Part shown: in pieces, positions 34,044-41,309 of the stretch
Position numbering within the stretch: the first letter of the stretch is position 1
Layout of the letters: every line of letters begins with the position of its first letter
NCBI GenBank assembly: GCA_902476355.1
Contig: CABSCS010000001.1
Location: forward strand, 1 to 64,000
DNA length: 64,000 nt
Origin: UMGS2069 sp900557585
Lineage (GTDB): Bacteria > Bacillota > Clostridia > Christensenellales > UBA1242
Direction: 5' to 3'
Notes under the pieces: model-generated
The model's database searches: none
Told to the model about the DNA's origin: nothing
Seen by the model: the letters and a program-made list of their open reading frames with translations, nothing else
Position numbers and translations under genes: made by a program

Positions 34044-34322
34044 TGCTTTTTTCCTTTTTGCTAGTTTGAGCAACAAAAAGTGGTTTTATGTATGCCTTTC
34101 AGAAACAATGATAATGTCAAATTTACCCCCACATTTCCACACAAAAAAATAAAAGCACAGGTTTACCCGTGCCTTTTTTTGTATGTTATATATTTGAAAT
34201 CTGTTTTTGCTTTTGAGTTAAAATTGACAATCTTTATTCCCTTGCCGTTTATTTTAAAGTGAGCGCAGACTTTTTGATTGGACTTTCAGATTATTTAAAC
34301 AAAATTTTACACAAACCAAAAG
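34044..34322. other. Leader/intergenic region upstream of gerA
   Basis: No gene. Minus-strand elements include TTGACA at 34115-34120 and CATACAT at 34088-34094. The latter resembles a forespore sigma-F/G -10, but no matching -35 sits at the right distance. An imperfect hairpin (GCACAGG / CCCGTGC, one mismatch) with flanking A/T tracts lies near 34152-34180. Confidence 0.4.
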
Positions 34323-34347
34323 AAAAAGACCTTTCGGTCTTTTTTTT
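34323..34347 (-). terminator. Terminator of the 34356 gene
   Basis: AAAAAGACC / GGTCTTTTT hairpin with a TTTC loop, 9 nt after the stop codon. Confidence 0.88.
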
Positions 34348-34355
34348 GTTGGTTT

Positions 34356-34787
34356 TTATTTTTCTGGTTCTGAATTGTCTTCGGATGGTTTTGCTTTTTC
34401 TTTGAGTGGAAATTGCTTTTGGAAAAATGAAATTTGTGATTCCATTTGTCCAATAACATCAATCGCATCACGGCGATTTTCAACGACCGCTTTAAGGTTT
34501 CCACGTTTGAAAATGTTTCTTGAATCTGCAAGAGTTTGCTCTGATTGAAGAAGCAAAAGTCTTTCAGAACTCAAAAGCACTCTGTGAAGTCTTGCAATAC
34601 GGTTGGTGTAAAGTTTTCTTCCAACAGTAATGTTTGGGCTTGCAATGCGTTGTGCCATATCTTTCATTTCTTCAACAATAGAAATTTGACGATCGTCATA
34701 TTCTTTTTCAAGAAACAAATCAATGTTGTCTTGAAGTTCAAGGCTTGCGTGCAAAAGTCCAATGTCATATTGATTATCGTTATCCAT
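34356..34787 (-). CDS. Hypothetical helical protein, 143 aa
   Basis: I do not recognise this protein. It is charged and predicted almost wholly helical, with a long coiled-coil-like centre (ITVGRKLYTNRIARLHRVLL) and an acidic, Pro-containing tail. No signal peptide or membrane segment. The start at 34787 is fixed by AGGAGG and a near-perfect promoter at 34813-34841; the frame is open for 37 more codons upstream but these overlap the promoter. Monocistronic, terminator at 34323-34347. Confidence 0.82.
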   Translation of the reverse strand: MDNDNQYDIGLLHASLELQDNIDLFLEKEYDDRQISIVEEMKDMAQRIASPNITVGRKLYTNRIARLHRVLLSSERLLLLQSEQTLADSRNIFKRGNLKAVVENRRDAIDVIGQMESQISFFQKQFPLKEKAKPSEDNSEPEK

Positions 34788-34812
34788 ATTGCCTCCTGTT
34801 TTTACACTCAAT

Positions 34813-34841
34813 ATTGTAACATGCAAAAATATCAATGTCAA
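34813..34841 (-). promoter_or_regulatory. Promoter of the 34356 gene
   Basis: Minus-strand TTGACA (34836-34841), 17 nt, TACAAT (34813-34818). Confidence 0.8.
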
Positions 34842-34900
34842 TATGCATTTTCGGCAAAACCACTCATTTTTCACAGGTTTTTGCATTTTTTTTTGCAAAG

Positions 34901-34926
34901 AAAAAAGAGCCGTTTCGCTTTTTTAA
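34901..34926 (-). terminator. Probable terminator overlapping the acetyltransferase stop codon
   Basis: A weak stem of AAAAAAG / CTTTTTT with inner G-C pairs around a GAAAC-type loop. Its 5' arm contains the stop codon of the 34923 gene. Confidence 0.5.
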
Positions 34927-35405
34927 AGTTTCATTTCGTAAAGATAAAATTCATGACCATAACGTTCGGTTTCGCCAACGTTTTCAAAACCAAATTTATG
35001 ATATAGATTTTTTGCTTTTTCATTGTGGCGTTCAACCAAAATTCGAACGCCGTCGAAGCCCTGTTTTCTCAAATCATCAAAAACATATTCAAGCATTTGT
35101 GTTGCAAAGCCGTGTCTTTGCATGCTTGGAGAAACACCAATACGCGCAAATGAAGCACGCTTTTTGAAAGGCTGTTTCCATGTGAAATTTTCCTCGCCAT
35201 CTTCACAGCGTTGCCCTGCAAAACAAATTGCAACAAGACGCCCATTTTCATAGCCACCATAAAGCCCGTTTCGCTCAATGTCAAAGTTTACAATCTCTTC
35301 GTTTGGATAGTCATCTTCCCAAAAAGTGTGAGAGTTTGTTTTAATGTCGGCATAAAGTGCCATGATTTCTTTCATGTTTTCTTTTTTAAGTTTTCTGATT
35401 TCCAT
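34923..35405 (-). CDS. GNAT-family N-acetyltransferase, possibly leaderless
   Basis: A 160-residue single-domain GNAT enzyme. The acetyl-CoA site is seen in ARIGVSPSMQRHGFATQMLEYVF (the R/Q-x-x-G-x-A loop), followed by VRILVERHNEKAKNLYHKFGFENVGE and a YLYEMKL end. The acceptor substrate cannot be predicted. The start at 35405 matches the usual family N-terminus. No ribosome site is present and a TATAAT box ends 6 nt before this ATG. Two in-frame upstream ATGs (35429, 35420) also lack ribosome sites. It probably ends at the terminator overlapping its stop. Confidence 0.85.
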   Translation of the reverse strand: MEIRKLKKENMKEIMALYADIKTNSHTFWEDDYPNEEIVNFDIERNGLYGGYENGRLVAICFAGQRCEDGEENFTWKQPFKKRASFARIGVSPSMQRHGFATQMLEYVFDDLRKQGFDGVRILVERHNEKAKNLYHKFGFENVGETERYGHEFYLYEMKL

Positions 35406-35411
35406 GACATT

Positions 35412-35440
35412 ATTATACATTCTTTTCATTTTTCACGCAA
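35412..35440 (-). promoter_or_regulatory. Promoter adjacent to the acetyltransferase ATG
   Basis: Minus-strand TTGCGT (35435-35440), 17 nt, TATAAT (35412-35417), then 6 nt to the ATG. Confidence 0.6.
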
Positions 35441-35482
35441 ACAAAAAGCGCCTCATCAAAATTTTTAAAGCCACAAAATTGA

Positions 35483-35511
35483 TAGACAAGCAAAGAAAAA
35501 AACAATATACT
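35483..35511 (+). promoter_or_regulatory. Promoter of the phosphoesterase gene
   Basis: TAGACA (35483-35488), 17 nt, TATACT (35506-35511), with GGAGGA about 20 nt on. Confidence 0.6.
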
Positions 35512-35539
35512 GAAAATATAAACAACCTTGGAGGAAAAA

Positions 35540-36712
35540 ATGGAAAACCAAAGCAAAGAACTTTCTCAAATTAAAAACTCTTTTTCTGCAAAACGAAAAA
35601 GAAAATGTGCAAAAGTCCTTTCATGCATTTTTGCTTTTGCAATTGTGTTTTTTACATTTTTCACAATCACCTGGTTTGTTGGAAGTTCAAAAATTTTAAA
35701 CTATATTTCAAACCTTGAAATTTCAGCAAAAGCCAACGAAAATGTGATTGTTTCTAAAAATGCAGAAACCGGAGTTGCAACAATAAACAACAAAACTGGC
35801 AGAGAACTGAAAATTTTGCAAATAACCGACATTCATTTTGCATGTAGCATTTTCCGCTATAATTTTGACAAAAAAGTTGTAAACCAAATTGTGAAGTGTG
35901 TTGAGAAAAACACACCAGACATTATTGTTGTCACCGGTGATGCGATTTCGCCAATTTGGATAACCTCGGGAACCCGAGACTCATACAAACAACTTGATGC
36001 ATTTTTAGCATTGTTTGAAAAAATTGGAATTCCATATACCTATTGTTTCGGAAACCATGACGCAACCGGAACCGCATCGAAAAAATATATTTCAGACAAA
36101 ATTGAAAAAGCCGAGCATTCTTTCTATCTTGGCGGGGTGAACAATGTTCAAGGCATGGGCAATTATGTTGTTAAAGTTGAAACAAACGGAGTTCTTTCCT
36201 CTTCTTTCATTTTAATGGACAGCAACCAAAACCTTGACGGCGACTATGAAGGCATAAGCGCAAAACAAGTTGTTTGGTATGAACAAAAAATCAAAGAACT
36301 TCAAGCCGAAAAAGCCGACATTAAAAACATTTTGTTCATTCATGTTCCAATTCCTGAATATGCTTCGTTTTATGCCGAAAGCAAAAAAGGCAACCAAAAT
36401 TATGAAATTGAACTTGGCTCGAAAGGCGAAAAAGTTTGCAAAGGAAAGCAAAAACATTTATACGAAAAAATGGCAGAACTTGGCGCAACCAAATGGGTTT
36501 ATTGCGGACACGACCACAAAAACAACTATTCGGTGAAAGACAAACAAACCGGCATCACACTTTCTTATGGCATGAGCATGGACTATACAGCTTATCCAAC
36601 AATCAAGTTCACAACAAAATATCGTGGCGGAAGAATGATTCTTCTTTCAGAAGATGGCAGTGTTGAAAGTTATCTTGTTGCGCAAGACAACAACTATGAA
36701 AGAGTAGTTTAA
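35540..36712 (+). CDS. Membrane-anchored calcineurin-like metallophosphoesterase
   Basis: A 390-residue protein with a basic N-terminus, one transmembrane segment (about residues 25-50) and an outside catalytic domain. All metal-site motifs of the calcineurin superfamily are present in order: TDIHF (D-x-H), VTGDAIS (GD), FGNHDA (GNHD), LFIHVP and YCGHDHKN (GHxH). The substrate may be a phospholipid head group, nucleotide or cell-wall phosphate; sequence does not decide. The start at 35540 has GGAGG immediately upstream; the TTG at 35528 lies in the ribosome site itself. Own promoter and terminator. Confidence 0.88.
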   Translation: MENQSKELSQIKNSFSAKRKRKCAKVLSCIFAFAIVFFTFFTITWFVGSSKILNYISNLEISAKANENVIVSKNAETGVATINNKTGRELKILQITDIHFACSIFRYNFDKKVVNQIVKCVEKNTPDIIVVTGDAISPIWITSGTRDSYKQLDAFLALFEKIGIPYTYCFGNHDATGTASKKYISDKIEKAEHSFYLGGVNNVQGMGNYVVKVETNGVLSSSFILMDSNQNLDGDYEGISAKQVVWYEQKIKELQAEKADIKNILFIHVPIPEYASFYAESKKGNQNYEIELGSKGEKVCKGKQKHLYEKMAELGATKWVYCGHDHKNNYSVKDKQTGITLSYGMSMDYTAYPTIKFTTKYRGGRMILLSEDGSVESYLVAQDNNYERVV

Positions 36713-36732
36713 ACAATAAAATATCAAAATAC

Positions 36733-36760
36733 AAAGAGTGGGTTTCCCCACTCTTTTTTT
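36733..36760 (+). terminator. Terminator of the phosphoesterase gene
   Basis: AAAGAGTGGG / CCCACTCTTT hairpin, 4-nt loop, U run, 20 nt after the stop. Confidence 0.9.
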
Positions 36761-36823
36761 ACTTTTCTTTTTCAACATTTTTAAGCCAATCAAGGGCTTT
36801 TAAAAGTTTTTTGCAAAGAAAAA

Positions 36824-36848
36824 CACCTTGCTAAAAAAAAGCAAAGTG
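36824..36848 (-). terminator. Terminator of the YjjX/DUF84-like gene
   Basis: CACCTTGCT / AGCAAAGTG stem with one mismatch and an A-rich loop; the minus-strand transcript then runs into U5. It lies 9 nt after the stop. Confidence 0.7.
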
Positions 36849-36857
36849 CTTTGTTTT

Positions 36858-37412
36858 TTATTTTTCCATTGCGTCTTCGGCGTCTGACCATGCTTTGCCG
36901 TTCACAAACTGTGTGAGAGCCATTGTGAATGCTTGAGCATTAAGGTCTATTCTGCTCATTACTTCGTGGGTCAAAATTCCAATTCCACCAGTTCCAGAAT
37001 GAAGATTGTTTTCGTGGAAGATTTTATCCATCACATCGCCAAGACCAACTGTTTTGATTTCTTCAAGATACTTGTTTGGAATTGGAAAACTTGCGCTTGT
37101 TCCAACGCCTTGATTTCCGTTTTTGTCTTGAATGACAGCAACATTTGTAACCGCCCAGAAGCCAAGGTCAGAGAAAATTCCAGACTCTACAGCCACGAAC
37201 ATGTCGGCAGAAATATTGTTTTCCAAAGCATATTTCACAAGGTTTTCAACCCTGTTTTTTGCTCCGACAAAGGTTTCTTCTCCAATTGGTTGTTCGCTTA
37301 CACCAGATGGCGAACTGATGCCAACAACCTCGACATTTTCAAAATAGTTTTCAAGTGCCATTTTTGCCCCTTTAATTTTTCCAGGGTTCTTTGTTCCGAT
37401 TAGAACTTTCAT
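36858..37412 (-). CDS. Inosine/xanthosine triphosphatase (YjjX/DUF84 family)
   Basis: A 184-residue house-cleaning nucleotidase. Family blocks: GTKNPGKIKGAKMAL at the start, SPSGVSEQPIGEETFVGAKNRV, FVAVESGIF, and GGIGILTHEVMSRIDLNAQAFTMAL. Characterised members hydrolyse ITP and XTP to protect nucleic acids from deaminated bases. AGGAG precedes the ATG. Unusually for such a gene, the leader is about 150 nt long with paired segments in a pseudoknot order (37434-37500). Confidence 0.88.
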   Translation of the reverse strand: MKVLIGTKNPGKIKGAKMALENYFENVEVVGISSPSGVSEQPIGEETFVGAKNRVENLVKYALENNISADMFVAVESGIFSDLGFWAVTNVAVIQDKNGNQGVGTSASFPIPNKYLEEIKTVGLGDVMDKIFHENNLHSGTGGIGILTHEVMSRIDLNAQAFTMALTQFVNGKAWSDAEDAMEK

Positions 37413-37433
37413 GTTTTTTCTCCTTTTTGTTTA

Positions 37434-37500
37434 TTTGGCTGTAATAAAAAAAATCTACTTATAAACAACAATAACCACAGCCAAAGACCTATTGTTATTG
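37434..37500 (-). promoter_or_regulatory. Structured leader with pseudoknot topology
   Basis: In transcript order: CAATAAC (37494-37500), UUUGGCUGU (37477-37485, as its minus-strand reading), GUUAUUG (37469-37475), ACAGCCAAA (37434-37442). The first pairs with the third (7 bp) and the second with the fourth (9 bp), an A-B-A'-B' order. The second helix ends just before the ribosome site. No known riboswitch was recognised. Confidence 0.45.
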
Positions 37501-37570
37501 CCATTCATAAGAAGATTTTTTCAAATTTTCCCAACATAGACAATCTGGAATGACACGAGATTGTAATATT

Positions 37571-37599
37571 ATTATCCCATGAAAATGCAGTTTTGTCAA
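37571..37599 (-). promoter_or_regulatory. Promoter of the YjjX/DUF84-like gene
   Basis: Minus-strand TTGACA (37594-37599), 17 nt, GATAAT (37571-37576), giving a leader of about 150 nt. Confidence 0.7.
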
Positions 37600-37703
37600 G
37601 TCCCAATTTTTCTTGATTTTATTTTTTGCGCACGAAACAAGAACCTTAAAAACATTTCGTTCAAAAATTCAAAACATAAATGATATTTTTCAAAAAATTG
37701 CAT

Positions 37704-37730
37704 AAAAAAAGTATCACAAACGTGATACTT
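37704..37730 (-). terminator. Terminator of the small membrane protein gene
   Basis: AAGTATCAC / GTGATACTT hairpin with a 4-nt loop and U7 in the minus direction, 8 nt after the stop. Confidence 0.9.
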
Positions 37731-37737
37731 CTTTCAT

Positions 37738-37959
37738 TTAAATGTTAAGCAATCTCCAAATATGTTTGCTTACAATCATAAGGATAAGGTCAACAATCCA
37801 AACAATTGTGAAACCGAAGATGAGTCTTAAAATTCCAGCAACGATTTTGCCTTCTGCAAAACGAGTTACAGCACCACAAATCCAAGATGTTACAGGAATG
37901 ATTGCAAGAATAACACTTACAATGTATCCAAGACCAAAATAATCTGATTTCTTTGCCAT
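37738..37959 (-). CDS. Small two-segment membrane protein, 73 aa
   Basis: A hypothetical protein with two hydrophobic segments (about residues 8-30 and 43-64) joined by a short basic loop. It is not recognised beyond a resemblance to small TM2- or Pmp3-like membrane proteins. GGAGGT precedes the ATG, and a promoter and a strong terminator flank it, so it is a real monocistronic gene. Confidence 0.8.
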   Translation of the reverse strand: MAKKSDYFGLGYIVSVILAIIPVTSWICGAVTRFAEGKIVAGILRLIFGFTIVWIVDLILMIVSKHIWRLLNI

Positions 37960-37991
37960 ATTATTTTTACCTCCACATTATTATATATTTG

Positions 37992-38020
37992 AGTATACAC
38001 TTTTTTATGCCACAGAGCAA
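37992..38020 (-). promoter_or_regulatory. Promoter of the small membrane protein gene
   Basis: Minus-strand TTGCTC (38015-38020), 17 nt, TATACT (37992-37997). Confidence 0.55.
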
Positions 38021-38056
38021 CAAAAAATATGTTCATAAATATATTTTTTTAAAATT

Positions 38057-39445
38057 CTATCCTTGAATTGAACCAACTGTTCTTGGGAAGATTTCAACAT
38101 CACGAATGTTTGAAATTCCGGTTAAATACATAACCATTCTTTCAAAACCAAGGCCATAGCCCGAGTGAATGTTTGTTCCAAAACGACGAGTGTCAAGATA
38201 CCAAGAATAGTCTTCTTCTTTGAGTCCAAGTTCTTTCATGCGACCAAGCAAAACATCAAGGCGTTCTTCACGTTGGCTTCCACCAATAAGTTCACCAATT
38301 CCAGGAACCAAAAGGTCAACAGCGGCAACAGTTTTGCCGTCATCATTTTGACGCATATAAAATGCTTTGATTTCTTTTGGATAGTTTTTAAGGAACACTG
38401 GCTTTTTATATACAACTTCGGTGAGATATCTTTCGTGTTCACTTTGAAGGTCGATTCCCCAAGAAACTGGGAAAACAAATTTGTCTTTCACTTTTTCAAG
38501 TTCTTTGATTGCATCGGTATAGTCAAGACGAACAAAGTTGTTTGAAACAATGTTTTCAAGGCGGTCAAGAAGTCCGGTGTCAACAAACTTGTTCAAAAAT
38601 TCAAGTTCGTCGTGGCATTCTTTCATGACATAGGAAATGACATATTTCACCATTTCTTCTTCATTGTCCATGAGTCCATCAATGTCGGTGAAGCACATTT
38701 CTGGCTCCATCATCCAAAATTCGGCAGCATGGCGAGAAGTGTTAGAGTTTTCTGCTCTGAAAGTTGGCCCAAATGTATAGGTTTTTCCAAATGCATGGGT
38801 CAAAGTTTCTTCATGAAGTTGTCCTGAAACAGTAAGCGAAACTTTCTTTCCGAAAAAGTCTTGTGAATAGTCAACTTTGCCGTCTTTCTTTGGAAGATTG
38901 TCCATGTCAAGAGTTGTAACTTGGAACATTTCTCCCGCACCCTCACAGTCGTTTGCTGTGATGATTGGTGTATGGATATAAACAAAGTTTCTTTCTTGGA
39001 AGAACTTGTGGATTGCATAGGCAGCAGTTGAACGGATTCTGAAAACAGCATTGAACAAGTTTCCTCTTGCACGGATTGTTGGAATGGTTCTCAAAAATTC
39101 GATTGTGTGGCGTTTTTTCTGCAATGGATAGTCGGCAGAAGACTCGCCAAGAACTTTCACTTCTTCGGCATTGATTTCGAAAGGTTGTTGTGCTTCTGGG
39201 GTTAAAACAAGTTTTCCAGTAACACAGAAAGATGCGCCAGAAATTTGTTTTACAACCTCGTCATAGTTTGCAACTTTATCGCGTTCAACAACAACTTGAA
39301 CACACTTGAAAGCACCATCATTAAGCGAAACAAACGCAATGTTCTTTGAGTCACGAATGGTTCTTGCCCAACCGCAAATTGTAACGGTTTGGTTGCCAAA
39401 TTTTTCATAGTTTTTGTTAAGATCTTTAATTTCAATACGATTCAT
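38057..39445 (-). CDS. asnS: Asparaginyl-tRNA synthetase
   Basis: A 462-residue class IIb synthetase that charges tRNA-Asn. The N-terminal OB-fold has VTICGWARTIRDSKNIAFVSLNDG. The catalytic core has FVYIHTPIITANDCEGAGEMF (motif 2 region), FGPTFRAENSNTSRHAAEFWMMEPEM, and motif 3 GYGLGFERMVMYLTG. AGGAG precedes the ATG. It follows aspS by 10 nt, so both are on one transcript with the leader at 40751-40888. Confidence 0.97.
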   Translation of the reverse strand: MNRIEIKDLNKNYEKFGNQTVTICGWARTIRDSKNIAFVSLNDGAFKCVQVVVERDKVANYDEVVKQISGASFCVTGKLVLTPEAQQPFEINAEEVKVLGESSADYPLQKKRHTIEFLRTIPTIRARGNLFNAVFRIRSTAAYAIHKFFQERNFVYIHTPIITANDCEGAGEMFQVTTLDMDNLPKKDGKVDYSQDFFGKKVSLTVSGQLHEETLTHAFGKTYTFGPTFRAENSNTSRHAAEFWMMEPEMCFTDIDGLMDNEEEMVKYVISYVMKECHDELEFLNKFVDTGLLDRLENIVSNNFVRLDYTDAIKELEKVKDKFVFPVSWGIDLQSEHERYLTEVVYKKPVFLKNYPKEIKAFYMRQNDDGKTVAAVDLLVPGIGELIGGSQREERLDVLLGRMKELGLKEEDYSWYLDTRRFGTNIHSGYGLGFERMVMYLTGISNIRDVEIFPRTVGSIQG

Positions 39446-39455
39446 ATTTTTCTCC

Positions 39456-40736
39456 TTATGGGTTCAAGCGGTCTGGACCACGGAAAATGTACATTGCTTC
39501 TTTCAAACTTGGAAGGTCAAGAAGAAGCATCAAAAGTCGGTCAAGTCCAAGACCAAAACCACCATGTGGTGGGCAACCATTTTTAAAGAAGTTGATATAG
39601 TCGGTCATTGGAGTTGGGTCGATTCCTCTTTCTTCAATTTGTCTTTTCAAAACATCTGGGCGATGTTCTCTTTGAGCACCAGATGTGATTTCAACATCTT
39701 TGAAATAAAGGTCATATGACTTTGAATATTCTGGTTCATCTTCTTTTGCCATTGTATAGAACGCTCTAACTTTTGTTGGATATTCTTTTACAAAGAAGAA
39801 TTGATGACCATTTTTCTTTTCCATATAGTCGCAAAGGGCAACTTCTTGCTCTTTTGTGAAATCTTCGCCATCTTTAATGTCAATGTTAAGCGAGCGAAGA
39901 ACCTTATATGCTTCTTTCATTGTGATTCTTGGGAAAGGAACTGTTGGAACAACAATGTCAACATTCAAAAGTTCTTTCACTTTTTCACCATGTTTTTTTG
40001 CAACTTCGCCAATTGCATAGGCAAGCAAGTTTTCTTCAAACTGCATCACATCTTCAACGCCGTTTACATAACTCATTTCAATGTCGAAACCACTGAACTC
40101 GGTTGCGTGTTGTTTTGTGTGAGATTTTTCAGCACGGAAAACTGGCGTGTTGATGACAACTTTTTCAAAGCCTGCGCACATTGCCATTTGCTTATAGAAT
40201 TGTGGGCTTTGAATGAGATATGCTTTTTTGTCGAAATATTTAACTTCAAAAACATCTGCACCACCCTCGCTCGATGTTCCAATCAAAGTTGGGGTGTGAA
40301 TTTCAATGCAACCATGGTCTATTGCATATTGACGCATTGCTTGGTTAAGTGTTGTTTCAACCTGGAAAATCAATGCTTTTGCAGGGCTTCGAAGGTCAAC
40401 CCAACGATAGTCAAGGCGTTGGTCAATTGAACTGTCTTCTGCAATTGGAAGAGGCTCGGCATGGCTTGTGATTTCAACTTCTTCTGGAATAACTTCAATT
40501 CCGCCAAGTTTAACAAACTCGTTGGCAACTGCCTCTCCTTTAATTTTCACAGTGCTTTCCAAGGTTGCTTTTGAAAAGATTTCTGCAATTTCTGGTTTTT
40601 CTGCTTTTATCACAGTAACTTGAACTTTTCCAGAAAGGTCACGGATAACAATGAACTGCATGTTTTTCTTGTCACGCAAGTTTTCAATCCAGCCTTGAAA
40701 CTCTACTTTTCCTGGTTTAATTTCGCTTATTTTCAT
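39456..40736 (-). CDS. aspS: Aspartyl-tRNA synthetase, short archaeal-type
   Basis: A 426-residue class IIb synthetase that charges tRNA with aspartate. It has an N-terminal OB-fold (VEFQGWIENLRDKKNMQFIVIRD), then DYRWVDLRSPAKALIFQVE, TPTLIGTSSEGGADVFEV, FRAEKSHTKQHATEF and motif 3 GGFGLGLDRLLMLLLDLP. It lacks the large GAD insertion of ordinary bacterial AspRS (about 590 aa) and matches the short archaeal/eukaryotic form. Short AspRS in bacteria is often non-discriminating, but with asnS next door tRNA-Asn mischarging may not be needed. The start at 40736 has AAGGAG upstream. Expression appears to be controlled by the attenuator-like leader. Confidence 0.95.
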   Translation of the reverse strand: MKISEIKPGKVEFQGWIENLRDKKNMQFIVIRDLSGKVQVTVIKAEKPEIAEIFSKATLESTVKIKGEAVANEFVKLGGIEVIPEEVEITSHAEPLPIAEDSSIDQRLDYRWVDLRSPAKALIFQVETTLNQAMRQYAIDHGCIEIHTPTLIGTSSEGGADVFEVKYFDKKAYLIQSPQFYKQMAMCAGFEKVVINTPVFRAEKSHTKQHATEFSGFDIEMSYVNGVEDVMQFEENLLAYAIGEVAKKHGEKVKELLNVDIVVPTVPFPRITMKEAYKVLRSLNIDIKDGEDFTKEQEVALCDYMEKKNGHQFFFVKEYPTKVRAFYTMAKEDEPEYSKSYDLYFKDVEITSGAQREHRPDVLKRQIEERGIDPTPMTDYINFFKNGCPPHGGFGLGLDRLLMLLLDLPSLKEAMYIFRGPDRLNP

Positions 40737-40756
40737 GTTTTTCTCCTTATAAACAA

Positions 40757-40785
40757 AAAACTTTTTGGGTTTGCCAAAAAGTTTT
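40757..40785 (-). terminator. Terminator-like hairpin in the aspS leader
   Basis: AAAACTTTTTGG / CCAAAAAGTTTT with a CAAAC loop, followed by TTGTTT; a shorter stem leaves a longer U tract. It ends 9 nt before the aspS ribosome site, a position that makes sense only as a conditional terminator. Confidence 0.75.
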
Positions 40786-40822
40786 GTTTTACTTGACAAT
40801 ATGAACCCATTTAAAATGTGTT

Positions 40823-40861
40823 TTAGAAATTATTATCATCGCCACAAACATTGTTTTTCAT
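40823..40861 (-). CDS. Putative 12-residue leader peptide rich in Asn and Asp
   Basis: Reads MKNNVCGDDNNF and stops at TAA: four Asn and two Asp in twelve residues, in front of the Asp- and Asn-tRNA synthetase genes. AAGGA lies 8 nt upstream of the ATG, and the promoter predicts a start about 27 nt before it. Stalling at the Asn-Asn or Asp-Asp-Asn-Asn codons would report low charged tRNA. A second ATG at 40883 opens a 15-codon overlapping frame without a ribosome site and is thought not to be used. Confidence 0.7.
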   Translation of the reverse strand: MKNNVCGDDNNF

Positions 40862-40894
40862 ATTGTTTTTCCTTGTTTTTCATAAACTGATTTT

Positions 40895-40924
40895 ATTATA
40901 AAACCGCAAGGGCGTTTTTGTCAA
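40895..40924 (-). promoter_or_regulatory. aspS-asnS promoter
   Basis: Minus-strand TTGACA (40919-40924), 18 nt, TATAAT (40895-40900). Predicted leader to the aspS ATG is about 150 nt. Confidence 0.8.
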
Positions 40925-40948
40925 CAACAATTGAAAAAATCTATGTTT

Positions 40949-41290
40949 TCACTGCTTTTTAGGCGCGAACTTTTCTTTTTTATAGGTTTTGTTCATAACC
41001 GACAAAATTGTTTCGAAATTGTCATCTTTTGCCGACTTGTTGTTGTGGTGAGCCCCACACACAGAGCACTCATATTCAATTATATAGCCGTCTTTTTTCA
41101 CCAAAACGCCAACTGGAAACATTGTTCCTTTGCAGGTGTTTTGCCTGTCTCCCGGAAAAATGTCAACATGTTTTGATGCAAGACAATTTGGACAATGGTC
41201 ACGCGAGGTATAGCCAAGTTTTTCAACCTTTGCCCCGCAGTGTTCACAGACAAATCCGCTGTCATTTTTTGTGAAGTTTTTAATGCCCAC
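40949..41290 (-). CDS. RNHCP-domain zinc-ribbon protein, GTG start
   Basis: A 113-residue protein with CEHC at residues 15-18, CPNC at 33-36 preceded by the RDHCP version of the family motif, and a later CSVC pair; these are probable zinc sites. RNHCP-domain proteins are small, widespread and of unknown function. The start codon is GTG at 41290, supported by GGAG 7 nt upstream and by the protein alignment; no in-frame ATG lies near. It precedes the aspS unit on the same strand but has its own promoter. Confidence 0.85.
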   Translation of the reverse strand: MGIKNFTKNDSGFVCEHCGAKVEKLGYTSRDHCPNCLASKHVDIFPGDRQNTCKGTMFPVGVLVKKDGYIIEYECSVCGAHHNNKSAKDDNFETILSVMNKTYKKEKFAPKKQ

Positions 41291-41309
41291 AACTTTTCTC
41301 CTTTGTTAT

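Larger units (their letters stand above)
40751..40866 (-). promoter_or_regulatory. Candidate ribosome-mediated attenuator of aspS-asnS
   Basis: Elements in transcript order: ACAAUAUGAA (40857-40866) covering the leader-peptide start; the peptide codons; UGGGUU (40804-40809) continuing into UUCAUAUUGU (40796-40805); terminator arms AAAACUUUUUGG (40774-40785) and CCAAAAAGUUUU (40757-40768). The first segment pairs perfectly (10 bp) with 40796-40805. UGGGUU pairs perfectly (6 bp) with AACCCA (40766-40771), which takes the CC of the terminator stem and so can act as antiterminator; UUUU/AAAA could extend it across a bulge. No T-box sequence is present. Confidence 0.7.

Noticed and set aside
34088..34120. 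Forespore (sigma-G) promoter for gerA
   Set aside because: CATACAT resembles the -10, but no sigma-G-like -35 lies 17-18 nt upstream; TTGACA is too far away for a sigma-A promoter. Recorded only as a note.
40740..40890. T-box riboswitch before aspS-asnS
   Set aside because: The leader is only about 150 nt and no AGGGTGGNACCGCG-like T-box or specifier-stem layout is present; the leader peptide and pairings explain the region better.
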